Assembly (NCBI RefSeq): GCF_026586665.1
Contig: NZ_JAODIY010000004.1
Coordinates: 1 to 64,000 of the forward strand
DNA from: Halovenus rubra
Lineage (GTDB): Archaea > Halobacteriota > Halobacteria > Halobacteriales > Haloarculaceae
Length of the DNA stretch: 64,000 nucleotides
Direction of reading: 5' to 3'
Part shown: positions 55,059 to 63,440 of the stretch, in pieces
Layout: the number at the start of each line of letters is the position of its first letter
Position numbering within the stretch: position 1 is the first letter of the stretch
Program-made: the position numbers and the translations under genes
The notes under the pieces: generated by a model
Seen by the model: the letters and a program-made list of their open reading frames with translations, nothing else
What the model was told of the DNA's origin: nothing
Database searches by the model: none

Positions 55059-55348
55059 ATGCAAGACGGTCCATCACAGACAGTCCGCGAAGAACAAAAT
55101 ACGCGATACTACCGACTAATTAGCGAGTTCGATTCTATTACTGGTGTCTGGGTATTGCTGAATATGTCGTTCAACGACCACGGCGAACCAATTGTGACGA
55201 CTCCAACAGACCCAATCAAAGACTTCTACAGAGAAGCAGGCAGAGTGCCTCGGGGCTTGACCCCGAGGCAGTCCACGGGATGGGTCTTGATGTGCTCGTG
55301 ATTGATAATCTCTTGCTCGAAAGGCCAGACACCCACCTAGAACAGTGA
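55059..55348 (+). pseudogene. 3' remnant of a carbamoyltransferase gene with inserted palindrome
   Basis: The segment reading DGPSQTVREEQNTRYYRLIS, then GVWVLLNMSFNDHGEPIVTT and PTDPIKDFYREAG, is the C-terminal part of the NodU/CmcH carbamoyltransferase family, in which VPVLLNTSFN-x-GEPIV is the typical match. After about 38 inserted bases a second frame resumes GMGLDVLVIDNLLLERPDTH and ends at a TGA at 55346-55348, the proper end of the family. The N-terminal 500 or so residues are absent. The decayed gene starts about where the acetyltransferase ends, so the two may once have formed a glycan-decorating pair. Confidence 0.75.
55246..55270. mobile_element. Ten-pair hairpin in the carbamoyltransferase remnant, possible IS-end scar
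   Basis: TGCCTCGGGG and CCCCGAGGCA form a perfect ten-pair stem with a five-base loop (CTTGA). It lies in an insertion of about 38 bases that splits the remnant's C-terminus and shifts the frame. GC-rich perfect hairpins of this type occur at the ends of IS200/IS605-family elements and related short palindromic elements in haloarchaea. No transposase is present here. Confidence 0.5.
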
Positions 55349-55561
55349 CTCCTTCCTGAGAAACGTATTCTGAAGAGAAGTTGATCTACTTGGCAAAGAG
55401 ACCGGCTAATTCTCTTTTTTGTTGCTCTGTTGAATTTTCGGTAGCGCTCTGTTACTGACAACTATTCAGCTGATCTGTTTTGTCACCTTCTGTTAAAACA
55501 CTCTCGTTGCTGTACGTACCAGCGTATGTTTGATAGTGGGTGTCTGAGGAAAGGCGTCAGT
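55349..55561. other. Gap between the remnant and secD
   Basis: This 213-base stretch has no convincing gene. A T-run near 55411-55417 might end rightward transcription. The rest is AT-rich with no clear repeat or known element end. Confidence 0.4.
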
Positions 55562-57160
55562 TCACGACCGCTTGACGTCGTCGAGCATCAGCTTCCGGAG
55601 CACGTCACCGTAGGCCGGACGGGTGATGCCAACCCCGATGAGAACACCGATAATCGTGATGATGGCAAATCCTTGGAGATCTCCAAGGCTCAGGACCGCC
55701 AGTGGACTCATGGCGATAATGGTCGTTCCGGCGGCCATTGCGATGATCCAGAACGCTTTGCGGAACCGGCTCTGGAATACCCGTCCCGTCTCAACTCTTT
55801 CTTTCCGTTGTAAGATTTCATCAGCCATGATGATCAGGTCGTCTAACCCTGTTCCAATGACGGCAATGAGCCCGGCGATGTGGGAGAGGTCCAGCGCCAT
55901 CCCAAAGGAGGCCGCAAAGCCAAGCAACAGGAACACCTCACTCGTTGCAGTGAGGAACATCGGGACAGCAACACGAACATCGCGGTACCAGATGTAAACG
56001 ACGAACGCAACGGTTATCCACGCTGTAATCGCGGTCAAGAGCGCGAGTGGTTTGAACTGTTGTGCCTGACTGGGTGAGATGAAACTCGCTGATTCGATAC
56101 TCAGTTCGGTTGGCAACGCTCCGGACCGGAGATTAATTTCGAGTTGCTGGGCCTCCTCAAAGTTACCGGTTTGCAGGATGAACGAAGGAGTCGTGAGGAA
56201 GCTGCCCGAGTTAATCGACTCGGCGAGGTCCGGACTCATGCTGGCCCCATAAACGTATTCCCCGTCGACGACTGTGTAGAGACACCATTCGCCCTCTTGT
56301 GGACCGCTGTGGGTAGCCGCATCAAACGAACACCGACCAATCCCGTTGCTCGTGAATCCACCTTCCTGCATGACAGTTGCGTATCGTTCTCCGGCTTGAC
56401 TCTCAAGTGTGACCGGAACGTTTGCCGCTGGGTTCTGTTCGTTGGCAGGCTCTGCAGGCGCGATGCTTGAGAAGTCTTCACCAGTGAGTACTTGCTCGGT
56501 TCGCAGCTCCGTTCCGTTTGAGCTCTCAACGGGGTAGCCAGCGATAATCTGAACCCGGCCGGCGTCACCGATGAGTTCTTTAACCGACTCGCGGTCCTCT
56601 CCTGGAACCTCGACGTCGATGAAGTTCCCGCCGGTTGCGGAGCCAATTGTTGTTACACTTGACCCGCCAAGCCCTGTTTTGTCGATACGTTCGGATAACG
56701 TATCAACGGCAGCACTTCTGCTCTCGCCCGTGACACCGTCTCTGATGTCGTCAACAGTTATGTCAACACCAACTGTTGAGAGTGCATCAACGAAATCCGA
56801 TTTCGTAACGGATTTATTGAACACTTCAACGTCTGCACTGTTCTGTCCGCGCTGGCGAACAGTAACGTCGATACCCTCAAGACCGAGCTCGTCAGCGATA
56901 CTCCGCTCGACCGAGCCTTGGTCTTCAGCCGAGATTGAGACTCCCTCAGTGGTCATCCCGATTAGCTTCCCACGAATACGTGTTCCGCCCGAGAGGTCAA
57001 GTCCGTACTGAAGATTCGTCGGGTCGTCGAAGCTCTGTTCACTCTCGTTAAGACCAGTCTCACCGGCGTCAGCGCCGAGTGGGCCAAAGAGTGCGAGTGC
57101 AGCCAGCACGCAGAGCCCGAGCAACAGTAGCACTCGCCAGTTATCCCGTACGTCTATCAT
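55562..57160 (-). CDS. secD: Preprotein translocase subunit SecD
   Basis: The 532-residue SecD is an accessory membrane subunit of the Sec translocon, thought to use the proton or ion gradient to help release exported proteins. It has one N-terminal membrane segment (VLLLLGLCVLAALALFGPLG), the conserved NLQYGLDLSGGTRIRG, a large extracytoplasmic region, and five C-terminal membrane segments with the conserved IGTGLDDLIIMADEILQRKE. It overlaps secF by four bases. Length is typical of archaea. Confidence 0.96.
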   Translation of the reverse strand: MIDVRDNWRVLLLLGLCVLAALALFGPLGADAGETGLNESEQSFDDPTNLQYGLDLSGGTRIRGKLIGMTTEGVSISAEDQGSVERSIADELGLEGIDVTVRQRGQNSADVEVFNKSVTKSDFVDALSTVGVDITVDDIRDGVTGESRSAAVDTLSERIDKTGLGGSSVTTIGSATGGNFIDVEVPGEDRESVKELIGDAGRVQIIAGYPVESSNGTELRTEQVLTGEDFSSIAPAEPANEQNPAANVPVTLESQAGERYATVMQEGGFTSNGIGRCSFDAATHSGPQEGEWCLYTVVDGEYVYGASMSPDLAESINSGSFLTTPSFILQTGNFEEAQQLEINLRSGALPTELSIESASFISPSQAQQFKPLALLTAITAWITVAFVVYIWYRDVRVAVPMFLTATSEVFLLLGFAASFGMALDLSHIAGLIAVIGTGLDDLIIMADEILQRKERVETGRVFQSRFRKAFWIIAMAAGTTIIAMSPLAVLSLGDLQGFAIITIIGVLIGVGITRPAYGDVLRKLMLDDVKRS

Positions 57161-58029
57161 CGTTTCACCCCCTCGTATTTGTACCAGCGAAGTAGACTCA
57201 TGTTGAGCAAGTACGTGTTCATCAGGTCTGTTGCGAGACCAAACACGAGAATAAGCGCCACCTCCGGGAGCAGGTCAATTCCGAAGTAATAAGAGACAAT
57301 TCCCATTGTCGTCATAGCTGCCAACGACGTCAGTGTCATCGAGATACCCGTTCGCATCGCCTGATACGCGCTCTCGTAGAAGTCACCGCGGCGTCGCAGA
57401 ACGTGGTTATTTAATAGGATATCTGAGTCCACGCTATATCCAATAATCATCAGCAGCGCGGCGACTGCGCCGAGGCTGAGCTTGATGCCAAAGACATTCA
57501 TCAGCGCAACTGGAACAACGATGTCCGAAAATGCTGATGCAACCACTGCCACGCTCGGAATTAGTGCCCGGAACATCGCTGCCACAAGCACGCTCATTCC
57601 GACGAATGCAATTATGATACCGAGTAATGCTTCTTGTTGTGTGTCACTCCCGAACGTCGCGGAGCGAGTATCGATTGACTGGATTGCATTGTCACCGTAT
57701 TCATCTGTAATTACTGACTCCAGTTGTGCAGTCTCTTCGAGTTGTGTCTCGACTTCGTAATCACTGCCAAAGCCGATTGCTCGAACCGATTCAATGTCGA
57801 ACTCTGCCTCCAGCACGTCACGGACATCACCGGTTGACGCGTCCTCGGCAGTAAACTGGACTGTGGTACCACCTGTAAATTCAAAGCCTAGTGCAACTGG
57901 TGTCCCCGTCACCAGATACGCAATGAGAATAATTCCCAGAGCGAGAGCAAGAACCGCCAAAGGTATGGCCGCTAACTGACGGTTAGAGTAGTCTTGATAG
58001 GGGACCCTCTCTACGTCGATACGTCCCAT
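57157..58029 (-). CDS. secF: Preprotein translocase subunit SecF
   Basis: The 290-residue partner of SecD. It starts MGRIDVERVPYQDYSNRQLA, with a membrane segment near residue 30, ALGFEFTGGTTVQFTAEDAS (the SecF FTGG motif), and five C-terminal segments with IGYSVDSDILLNNHVLRRRG. First gene of the leftward secF-secD pair, with AT-rich upstream DNA. Confidence 0.96.
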   Translation of the reverse strand: MGRIDVERVPYQDYSNRQLAAIPLAVLALALGIILIAYLVTGTPVALGFEFTGGTTVQFTAEDASTGDVRDVLEAEFDIESVRAIGFGSDYEVETQLEETAQLESVITDEYGDNAIQSIDTRSATFGSDTQQEALLGIIIAFVGMSVLVAAMFRALIPSVAVVASAFSDIVVPVALMNVFGIKLSLGAVAALLMIIGYSVDSDILLNNHVLRRRGDFYESAYQAMRTGISMTLTSLAAMTTMGIVSYYFGIDLLPEVALILVFGLATDLMNTYLLNMSLLRWYKYEGVKR

Positions 58030-58176
58030 GGGATTTGGTGGTACACCGGGCTGAATAAGCTTTTTCTTCTATCCCTCTCGGAACATCTCTTTTATTGTCA
58101 TTTGTATACTGGTGCCATGCGCTGGTCAGTAGCATTTTCTGCAGTGCATCTGAACTACTAGTCAAGTGAACCCAAT

Positions 58177-58308
58177 ATGAAATTTGATATAATACACGGC
58201 GACATCGCACAGCAGTCAGCCGACGTACTGGGTACCGCTGCGGGGACGACCCTACAGATGGGGTCAGGCGTTGCCGGTGCGCTCCGTCGCGGTGCTGGCT
58301 TTTCTTGA
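58177..58308 (+). pseudogene. Truncated macrodomain (ADP-ribose-binding) gene
   Basis: A 43-codon frame begins MKFDIIHGDIAQQSADVLGT and continues MGSGVAGALRRGAGFS before a TGA. It matches the N-terminal strand-loop of macrodomain proteins, which bind ADP-ribose (GDIx2QxxDxxVxxA and GxGVAGALRRxAG). The rest of the domain, about 130 residues, is missing; the DNA passes straight to the start of the amidohydrolase. It is therefore a 5' fragment left by deletion. Expression as a short peptide is possible but would not fold as a macrodomain. Confidence 0.75.
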
Positions 58309-58364
58309 TGCCGTGCCGGCCGGTTTCCAAACCGTTAACGCTGTCGCGCTCGGTAGCCAGTAGC

Positions 58365-59891
58365 ATGACTCAAGCCGCTGACGTTATTTTGACCAACGGG
58401 GCTGTCCACCCGCTTACGAACGGCGAAACAGGAGCGCCACGGGCCGAAGCTGTCGCCGTCAAAGACGGCACCATCGTGCGAGTCGACTCCGCGTACGAAG
58501 TCGACTTCTTGAACGGTGTGGAGACAGACGTTGTTGATCTTGAAGGCCGGACGCTCCTACCCGGATTTATCGACGCTCACACACATATGGTGATGGTGGG
58601 GCGTTACGCTGCGGAGGCCGATCTCTCCGGCGTTGCTGACCCCCAGAGTTGTCTGGACCTGTTAGCCAACCAGCGCGACGAGAGTGAGGGATGGGTTCTT
58701 GGCTTTGGTTACGATGAGAGCAACTGGGGTGGCGACTACCTCACACGCGACCAACTTGACAACATCAGCACGGAGCGACCGGTCGTGGCCTACCGAGAGG
58801 ACATGCACCTTGCCTCAGTCAACAGTGTGGTCCTCAACGGTTACCAAGACCAGATGCCCACCGGTGACGTTCGGACCGAGAGTGGCGAGCCGACTGGTGT
58901 GCTCGTTGAGGACGCGCTTGACGTCCTCTGGGATGAAATTAGTCCCGACCCTGCCGGAATGCGTGAATATCTTCGCGCGGCGCAGGACGAAGCAAACAGT
59001 CTTGGTATTACCGGTGTCCACGATATGGTCCGTCAGTCCCACGCTCCGCGGGTCTATCGGGACATGGATATGGACGACGAACTTTCGCTTCGGGTACGTA
59101 TCAATTACTGGCGTGACCATCTTGATGCGGTACTAGAGGCGGGCCTCCGAACGAACCATGGTAGCGACCGCGTGCAAGTTGGCGGAATCAAGACATTTAC
59201 TGATGGGAGTATTGGTGGCCGGACGGCCCGCCTGTCTGAACCGTACGACGACGCCGACGAGGTTGGTGATTGGGTGGTCGACCCAGAAACCGTCCGGGAA
59301 CTTGTCGAACAGGTTGACGATGCCGGGTTACAGATGACAATTCACGCAATCGGCGATAACGCCATTGAACTCGCACTTGACGCATACGAGTCGGCCGACG
59401 GTGAGCGACACCGTATCGAACATGTCGAAGTGGTACGGGATGACCTCGTCGAGCGTCTTGCCGATGATGATGTAGTGGTTTCGGCACAGCCAAACTTCCT
59501 CAAGTGGGCACGAGAGGACGGGCTGTACGCTGATAGGCTCGGTGAGGAACGCCGGACAGCATCGAACCCGCTTGGCACCTTACTAGCTGCTGGGGCTACC
59601 CTTGCATTCGGCAGTGACTGCATGCCGATGGACCCGCTTTTTGGTATCGACCAGACAGTAAATGCACCGGCAAGCGGACAAGAACTCTCAGTTACGGATG
59701 CGCTCCGTGGCTATACTTCTGGAGCGGCCTACGCCGGGTTCGACGAGGACCGCCTCGGTACAATCGAGGAGGGCAACTGCGCCGACTTCGTAGCGCTGGC
59801 AGAGTCACCGTGGGAAACCGACGATATCGCTGGCATTGATGTGTCGATGACTGTTGTCGGCGGGGACGTTGTGTATGACGCTCGCGAGTAA
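58365..59891 (+). CDS. Amidohydrolase family protein, YtcJ-like
   Basis: A 508-residue metal-dependent hydrolase. The metal-binding HTH is in PGFIDAHTHMVMVGRYAAEA near residue 68; the segment GFGYDESNWGGDYLTRDQLD, DGSIGGRTARLSEPYDDADE, the histidines in LQMTIHAIGDNAIELALDAY and RIEHVEVVRDDLVERLADDD, and the late GSDCMPMDPLFGI are all YtcJ-type. Substrate is not predictable; related enzymes act on amides and formamides. Start MTQAADVILTNGAVHPLTNG at 58365; the frame back to 58305 overlaps the macrodomain remnant and is not used. Monocistronic. Confidence 0.88.
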   Translation: MTQAADVILTNGAVHPLTNGETGAPRAEAVAVKDGTIVRVDSAYEVDFLNGVETDVVDLEGRTLLPGFIDAHTHMVMVGRYAAEADLSGVADPQSCLDLLANQRDESEGWVLGFGYDESNWGGDYLTRDQLDNISTERPVVAYREDMHLASVNSVVLNGYQDQMPTGDVRTESGEPTGVLVEDALDVLWDEISPDPAGMREYLRAAQDEANSLGITGVHDMVRQSHAPRVYRDMDMDDELSLRVRINYWRDHLDAVLEAGLRTNHGSDRVQVGGIKTFTDGSIGGRTARLSEPYDDADEVGDWVVDPETVRELVEQVDDAGLQMTIHAIGDNAIELALDAYESADGERHRIEHVEVVRDDLVERLADDDVVVSAQPNFLKWAREDGLYADRLGEERRTASNPLGTLLAAGATLAFGSDCMPMDPLFGIDQTVNAPASGQELSVTDALRGYTSGAAYAGFDEDRLGTIEEGNCADFVALAESPWETDDIAGIDVSMTVVGGDVVYDARE

Positions 59892-59954
59892 CTAGCTCGC
59901 ACTCTTAGAAGGGGAAACCACTACACCATTAAGCCTACCACACGAACAAACCAT

Positions 59955-60875
59955 ATGAATGTAAGCCCAGTCCGGGTCGACGCGGCTGTCGACCTCAGCT
60001 ATGGCGTCTTAATTTTTGCCGCAGTCCTCGTTATGATTCTCGGTCCCGAATCAGTCGGACTGGCATTTGGTATCGGTGTTTTGCTCTCGTATGTTATCCA
60101 CGTCGTTTGGAAGATGGCACGATTCGACGCTGAGTGGATGACCCGGACCGTACAGGAAACTGTCGACGAAACAGTTGGCAAAACTGTCGAGGACACTGTC
60201 GGCGAGAAGATGGACGAGACGGTCGAACAGTCGGTCGGAGAGGCTGTCGAAGACACCGTTTCGAAGGAGGTTAGCCAGCAGGTCGAGGCAACTGTTGAAC
60301 AGACAGTCGAAGGTGCCGTCGAGCAGTCTGTTGAAGGAACTGTCGAAGAATCCGTTGAGAGTGCAGTCGAAGAGTCCGTTGAACAGACCGTTGAAGGGGC
60401 CGTCGAGGAAACGGTTGAGAGTGCAGTCGAAGAATCCGTTGAAGAGACGGTTGAAGGGGCCGTCGAGGGAACGGTAGAGGGTGCAGTCGAGGAATCCGTC
60501 GAAGAGACTGTTGAAGGTGCAGTCGAAGAGTCCGTAGAGGAGACAGTCGAAGGTGCTGTCGAGGAAACGGTAGAGGGTGCAGTCGAGGAGTCCGTCGAAG
60601 AGACCGTTGAAGGGGCCGTCGAGGAAACGGTTGAAAGTGCAGTCGAGGAATCTGTTGAGAGTGCAGTCGAGGAGTCCGTTGAAGAGACCGTCGAAGGTGC
60701 AGTCGAAGAGTCCGTAGAGGAGACAGTCGAAGGTGCTGTCGAGGAAACGGTAGAGGGTGCAGTCGAAGAGTCCGTTGAAGAGACTGTCGAAGGTGCCGTA
60801 GAAGAAGCGGTTACAGAGGCAGTACAGGAGATGGAGGGACCATCACGACCAGAGAGCGACGACGGAGAGACATAA
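59955..60875 (+). CDS. Membrane-anchored tetrapeptide-repeat protein, unknown
   Basis: A 306-residue acidic protein. Residues 10-55 hold two hydrophobic segments (SYGVLIFAAVLVMILGPESV and GLAFGIGVLLSYVIHVVWK). From about residue 64 to 290 the sequence is more than fifty tandem four-residue units of form [T/S/A]-V-E-[E/G/S/Q], for example TVEGAVEESVEETVEG. The tail is EMEGPSRPESDDGET. Valine at every fourth position with acidic neighbours suggests a long single helix or solenoid, very negatively charged. No catalytic motif and no family I recognise. It lies alone between the amidohydrolase and PfkB-like genes, with its own upstream region. Confidence 0.8.
   Translation: MNVSPVRVDAAVDLSYGVLIFAAVLVMILGPESVGLAFGIGVLLSYVIHVVWKMARFDAEWMTRTVQETVDETVGKTVEDTVGEKMDETVEQSVGEAVEDTVSKEVSQQVEATVEQTVEGAVEQSVEGTVEESVESAVEESVEQTVEGAVEETVESAVEESVEETVEGAVEGTVEGAVEESVEETVEGAVEESVEETVEGAVEETVEGAVEESVEETVEGAVEETVESAVEESVESAVEESVEETVEGAVEESVEETVEGAVEETVEGAVEESVEETVEGAVEEAVTEAVQEMEGPSRPESDDGET
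60126..60830 (+). repeat. 12-base-period coding repeats
   Basis: The DNA repeats every 12 bases (one tetrapeptide), with blocks at a higher order. Positions 60513-60586 and 60693-60766 are identical over 74 bases at a spacing of 180, showing a recent duplication of a 60-residue block. Synonymous variation elsewhere shows older copies. Confidence 0.85.
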
Positions 60876-60921
60876 CCCGGAAGACCAGTTATGTTAAGCC
60901 ATTCGGTGTAAATTGATAGGT

Positions 60922-61887
60922 ATGAACGAGCTTGTAACATTTGGGGAGACGCCGTTACGACTGTCCCCGCCTGGCAAGACACGTGTCGAGAGTGCAGGAC
61001 AGATGGAACTGTTCGCTGATGGGACCGAAAGCAATGTTGCTGTTGCTGCTTCAACACTTGGGACTGATGCACTTTGGGTGAGTAAACTCCCAGACACTGC
61101 TGTCGGAAAAAACGTCACACGACAAATCACGTCAACTGGTGTCGAAACGTCGATTACGTGGTCCGATGCGGACCACCGCCAAGGAATCTCGTTTCGCGAA
61201 GCGGCGGCATCACCACGAGAGAGCACGTACTGGCACGACCGTGACCGGACGGCACTGGCGACTACAGCGCCGGGTGACCTTCCCATGGAACAGATACAGG
61301 AGGCGTCTGTTGTCTACACCTCGTTGAGCAGTGCTGTTCTTTCGGAGGCCGCGACAAACACCGCCGAGGCGATGCTTCGCGCGGGCACTGGAGGCGGTGC
61401 TGTAACTGCTGTCGAACTGGATTATACACCCGGTCTGGAGTCTGCTAATTCGTACGCTCACGCTTTCGACCAAGTCAAAAGCGAAGTTGATGTGCTCATT
61501 ACCTCTGAGGAGGCGGTTTCCGATGTGCTTGAGGAGACGGGTTCACCACGGGAACTGACGAATACGCTATCGGCGCTCTATGACCTCCAGATTGTCGTTA
61601 TCAGGCGTGACGATGGGAGTGCCATTGCGCTTCACGACACTCCCGGGACAAACGTCGTTCACGAACGCTCAGAAATCCCGTCTGACTCCGTTGATCCGAC
61701 TGGTGAAGCTAGTGCATTCACTGGTGGTTTCCTCCACGAGCTCATCCAGGGCTCGGATACTGCGCGTGCTGTCACTGTCGGAGTCGCGTGTTCCGTCTTT
61801 GCAAAAACCCTCTCGGGACCATTCTTGCGCGTTGAACCCGAGGAAATCGAACCGATTGCAGACGAAGTCGTCGATCACTCACAATAA
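60922..61887 (+). CDS. PfkB-like sugar kinase family protein with altered catalytic motif
   Basis: A 321-residue ribokinase-fold protein. It begins MNELVTFGETPLRLSPPGKT, with GQMELFADGTESNVAVAAST (the first PfkB signature region with the N-A-V-A pattern). In the second signature, where families have TGAGDAF with the catalytic aspartate, this protein reads DPTGEASAFTGGFL: Ser264 replaces the base. Kinase activity is therefore doubtful; binding or regulatory function is possible. Haloarchaeal relatives resemble 2-keto-3-deoxygluconate kinase in outline. It is followed four bases later by a YgfZ-like gene. Confidence 0.8.
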   Translation: MNELVTFGETPLRLSPPGKTRVESAGQMELFADGTESNVAVAASTLGTDALWVSKLPDTAVGKNVTRQITSTGVETSITWSDADHRQGISFREAAASPRESTYWHDRDRTALATTAPGDLPMEQIQEASVVYTSLSSAVLSEAATNTAEAMLRAGTGGGAVTAVELDYTPGLESANSYAHAFDQVKSEVDVLITSEEAVSDVLEETGSPRELTNTLSALYDLQIVVIRRDDGSAIALHDTPGTNVVHERSEIPSDSVDPTGEASAFTGGFLHELIQGSDTARAVTVGVACSVFAKTLSGPFLRVEPEEIEPIADEVVDHSQ

Positions 61888-61891
61888 TGCT

Positions 61892-62986
61892 ATGATTTTG
61901 CTCACGGACGTCCACAACGAACACGGTGCACAGTTCGGTAAACGCGGCGGGAAAGATGTCGTCACCCAGTACGGCCGTCCGGAGCGGTCACACCGTGCCG
62001 TCCGCAACGCTGCGGGCGTCATCGAGTACGGTTCTGATATCCTCACGGTCACCGGTGAGGACCGACGTGAATTTGTCGATAATGCTGTCTCGAATGTCGT
62101 TCCTGACGCTGATGGCCACGGGGTATACTCACTTCTCTTGACGCCTCAGGGTCGGATTCGGACGGACATGTACATCTTCAACGCTGGCGAGCGCCTGCTC
62201 ATCTTCCTTCCGCATGGGCTCGGTAAAGAAATTGCCGAGGACTGGGACGAAAAGACATTCATCCAAGATGTAACGATTGAGTCTGCAAGCGACGAGTTCG
62301 CTCGGTTCGGCGTCCACGGACCCAAGGCAACTGAAAAGATTGCCAGTGTGTTTTCGGCTGAGACGCCACGTGAACCGCTCACGTTTTCTCGTGGGTCGAT
62401 GGGTGATATTGGTGTTACTGTCATCCGGACCGACGGGCAGACCGGAGAAGAGGGATACGATGTCATTGCTGGTGCCGACGATGCAATGTACGTCTTTGAT
62501 ACGCTGGTGAACCGAGGGCAGAACGCTGCTCCGTTTGGCTACCGGACATGGGAGTCACTCACGCTCGAGGCTGGCACTCCGCTATTTCGATCAGAACTCG
62601 AAGACGGAGTGCCGAACAACCTTGACCTCGACAACGCTGTCGACTTCGACAAAGGGTGTTTTGTCGGCCAAGAGGTCGTTTCCCGGGTCGAAAACCGCGG
62701 TGAACCGACAAAGCGACTCGTCGGTCTCGTCACTGAGGAACTCACAACGGCCGGTGCTGCAGTGTTCGATGGTGACGAACACGCCGGCGAAATTACGCGA
62801 ACGATGGAGAGTCCGCTCCGCGACACACCATTTGCGTTTGCAATCGTTAATCGAGAGATTGGAGAGAAAATCGGCGAGGATGCTGCACTTTCAGTTCGGG
62901 CCGACGGCGAGGAGGTCGTTGCAACTGCACTTTCACTCCCGTTCGTTGACGGCTCAGAAGAGTCGGCGCGGCTCCCGAGTCTGTAG
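61892..62986 (+). CDS. YgfZ/GcvT-family folate-binding-type protein
   Basis: A 364-residue protein of the YgfZ/GcvT superfamily. It starts MILLTDVHNEHGAQFGKRGG, has YSLLLTPQGRIRTDMYIFNA in the first domain, FARFGVHGPKATEKIASVFS and GEEGYDVIAGADDAM in the second, and the YgfZ hallmark FDKGCFVGQEVVSRVENRGE (K-G-C-x-x-G-Q-E) near residue 255. YgfZ proteins assist maturation of some iron-sulfur enzymes with folate; GcvT members are aminomethyltransferases. The KGCFVGQE motif favours the YgfZ side. Co-transcribed with the PfkB-like gene. Confidence 0.88.
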   Translation: MILLTDVHNEHGAQFGKRGGKDVVTQYGRPERSHRAVRNAAGVIEYGSDILTVTGEDRREFVDNAVSNVVPDADGHGVYSLLLTPQGRIRTDMYIFNAGERLLIFLPHGLGKEIAEDWDEKTFIQDVTIESASDEFARFGVHGPKATEKIASVFSAETPREPLTFSRGSMGDIGVTVIRTDGQTGEEGYDVIAGADDAMYVFDTLVNRGQNAAPFGYRTWESLTLEAGTPLFRSELEDGVPNNLDLDNAVDFDKGCFVGQEVVSRVENRGEPTKRLVGLVTEELTTAGAAVFDGDEHAGEITRTMESPLRDTPFAFAIVNREIGEKIGEDAALSVRADGEEVVATALSLPFVDGSEESARLPSL

Positions 62987-63020
62987 GTCTCTTTGAGACC
63001 GCCGTTCTTGAATAGCTGCG

Positions 63021-63371
63021 CTATTCTTCGTAGGCGAGGTTCATCACAAACTGGGAGAACAGCTCGCTTTGTGGGTCAACTTCCTCGTCGCCGACGAACG
63101 GCGAGAGCATGTCACCGGCCATCAGTAGCGAGAATTCGAGGTCCTTTGCGGTTGGCGACAAATAGTAGGTGTTGTGTCCCTCGTACACTGTCTCCTCGCG
63201 GTTGATGAGGTCTTCCTCACTGAGAGAGTCAACGATACGACTCCCCTTTCTGGATGACACATCGAGCTCTTTCCAGAAGTTACTCTGATGAATCCCGCCC
63301 GTTTCACGAACGAGTTCCAGCCCTCGGCGCTCATCTTCGGAGAGTTCATTCTCCGCCGATGTGGTGCTCAT
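63021..63371 (-). CDS. Small HTH (MarR/DUF7343-like) regulator
   Basis: A 116-residue winged-helix protein. The DNA-binding part is RRGLELVRETGGIHQSNFWK then LDVSSRKGSRIVDSLSEEDL, followed by the wing LINREETVYEGHNTYYLSPT. The C-terminal 40 residues (LLMAGDMLSPFVGDEEVDPQ) may be a dimer or ligand element. It is convergent with the YgfZ-like gene and about 70 bases from the upstream NRDE gene. Target unknown. Confidence 0.8.
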   Translation of the reverse strand: MSTTSAENELSEDERRGLELVRETGGIHQSNFWKELDVSSRKGSRIVDSLSEEDLINREETVYEGHNTYYLSPTAKDLEFSLLMAGDMLSPFVGDEEVDPQSELFSQFVMNLAYEE

Positions 63372-63440
63372 GTACAGTCTTTGTCACTGCTCTACTAAAA
63401 TAGTAGCTTCGATTCATCCCTGGTCGGAGAGTCCCACCGC

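Noticed and set aside
60126-60830. CRISPR-like periodic sequence
   Set aside because: The period is 12 bases, without spacers, and lies in frame within a gene.
59999-61072. Leftward 357-codon Ser/Thr-rich frame
   Set aside because: It is the complement of the VE-rich tetrapeptide repeat gene; the repeat makes both strands open. The plus-strand protein has a sensible N-terminal membrane domain, start and tail.
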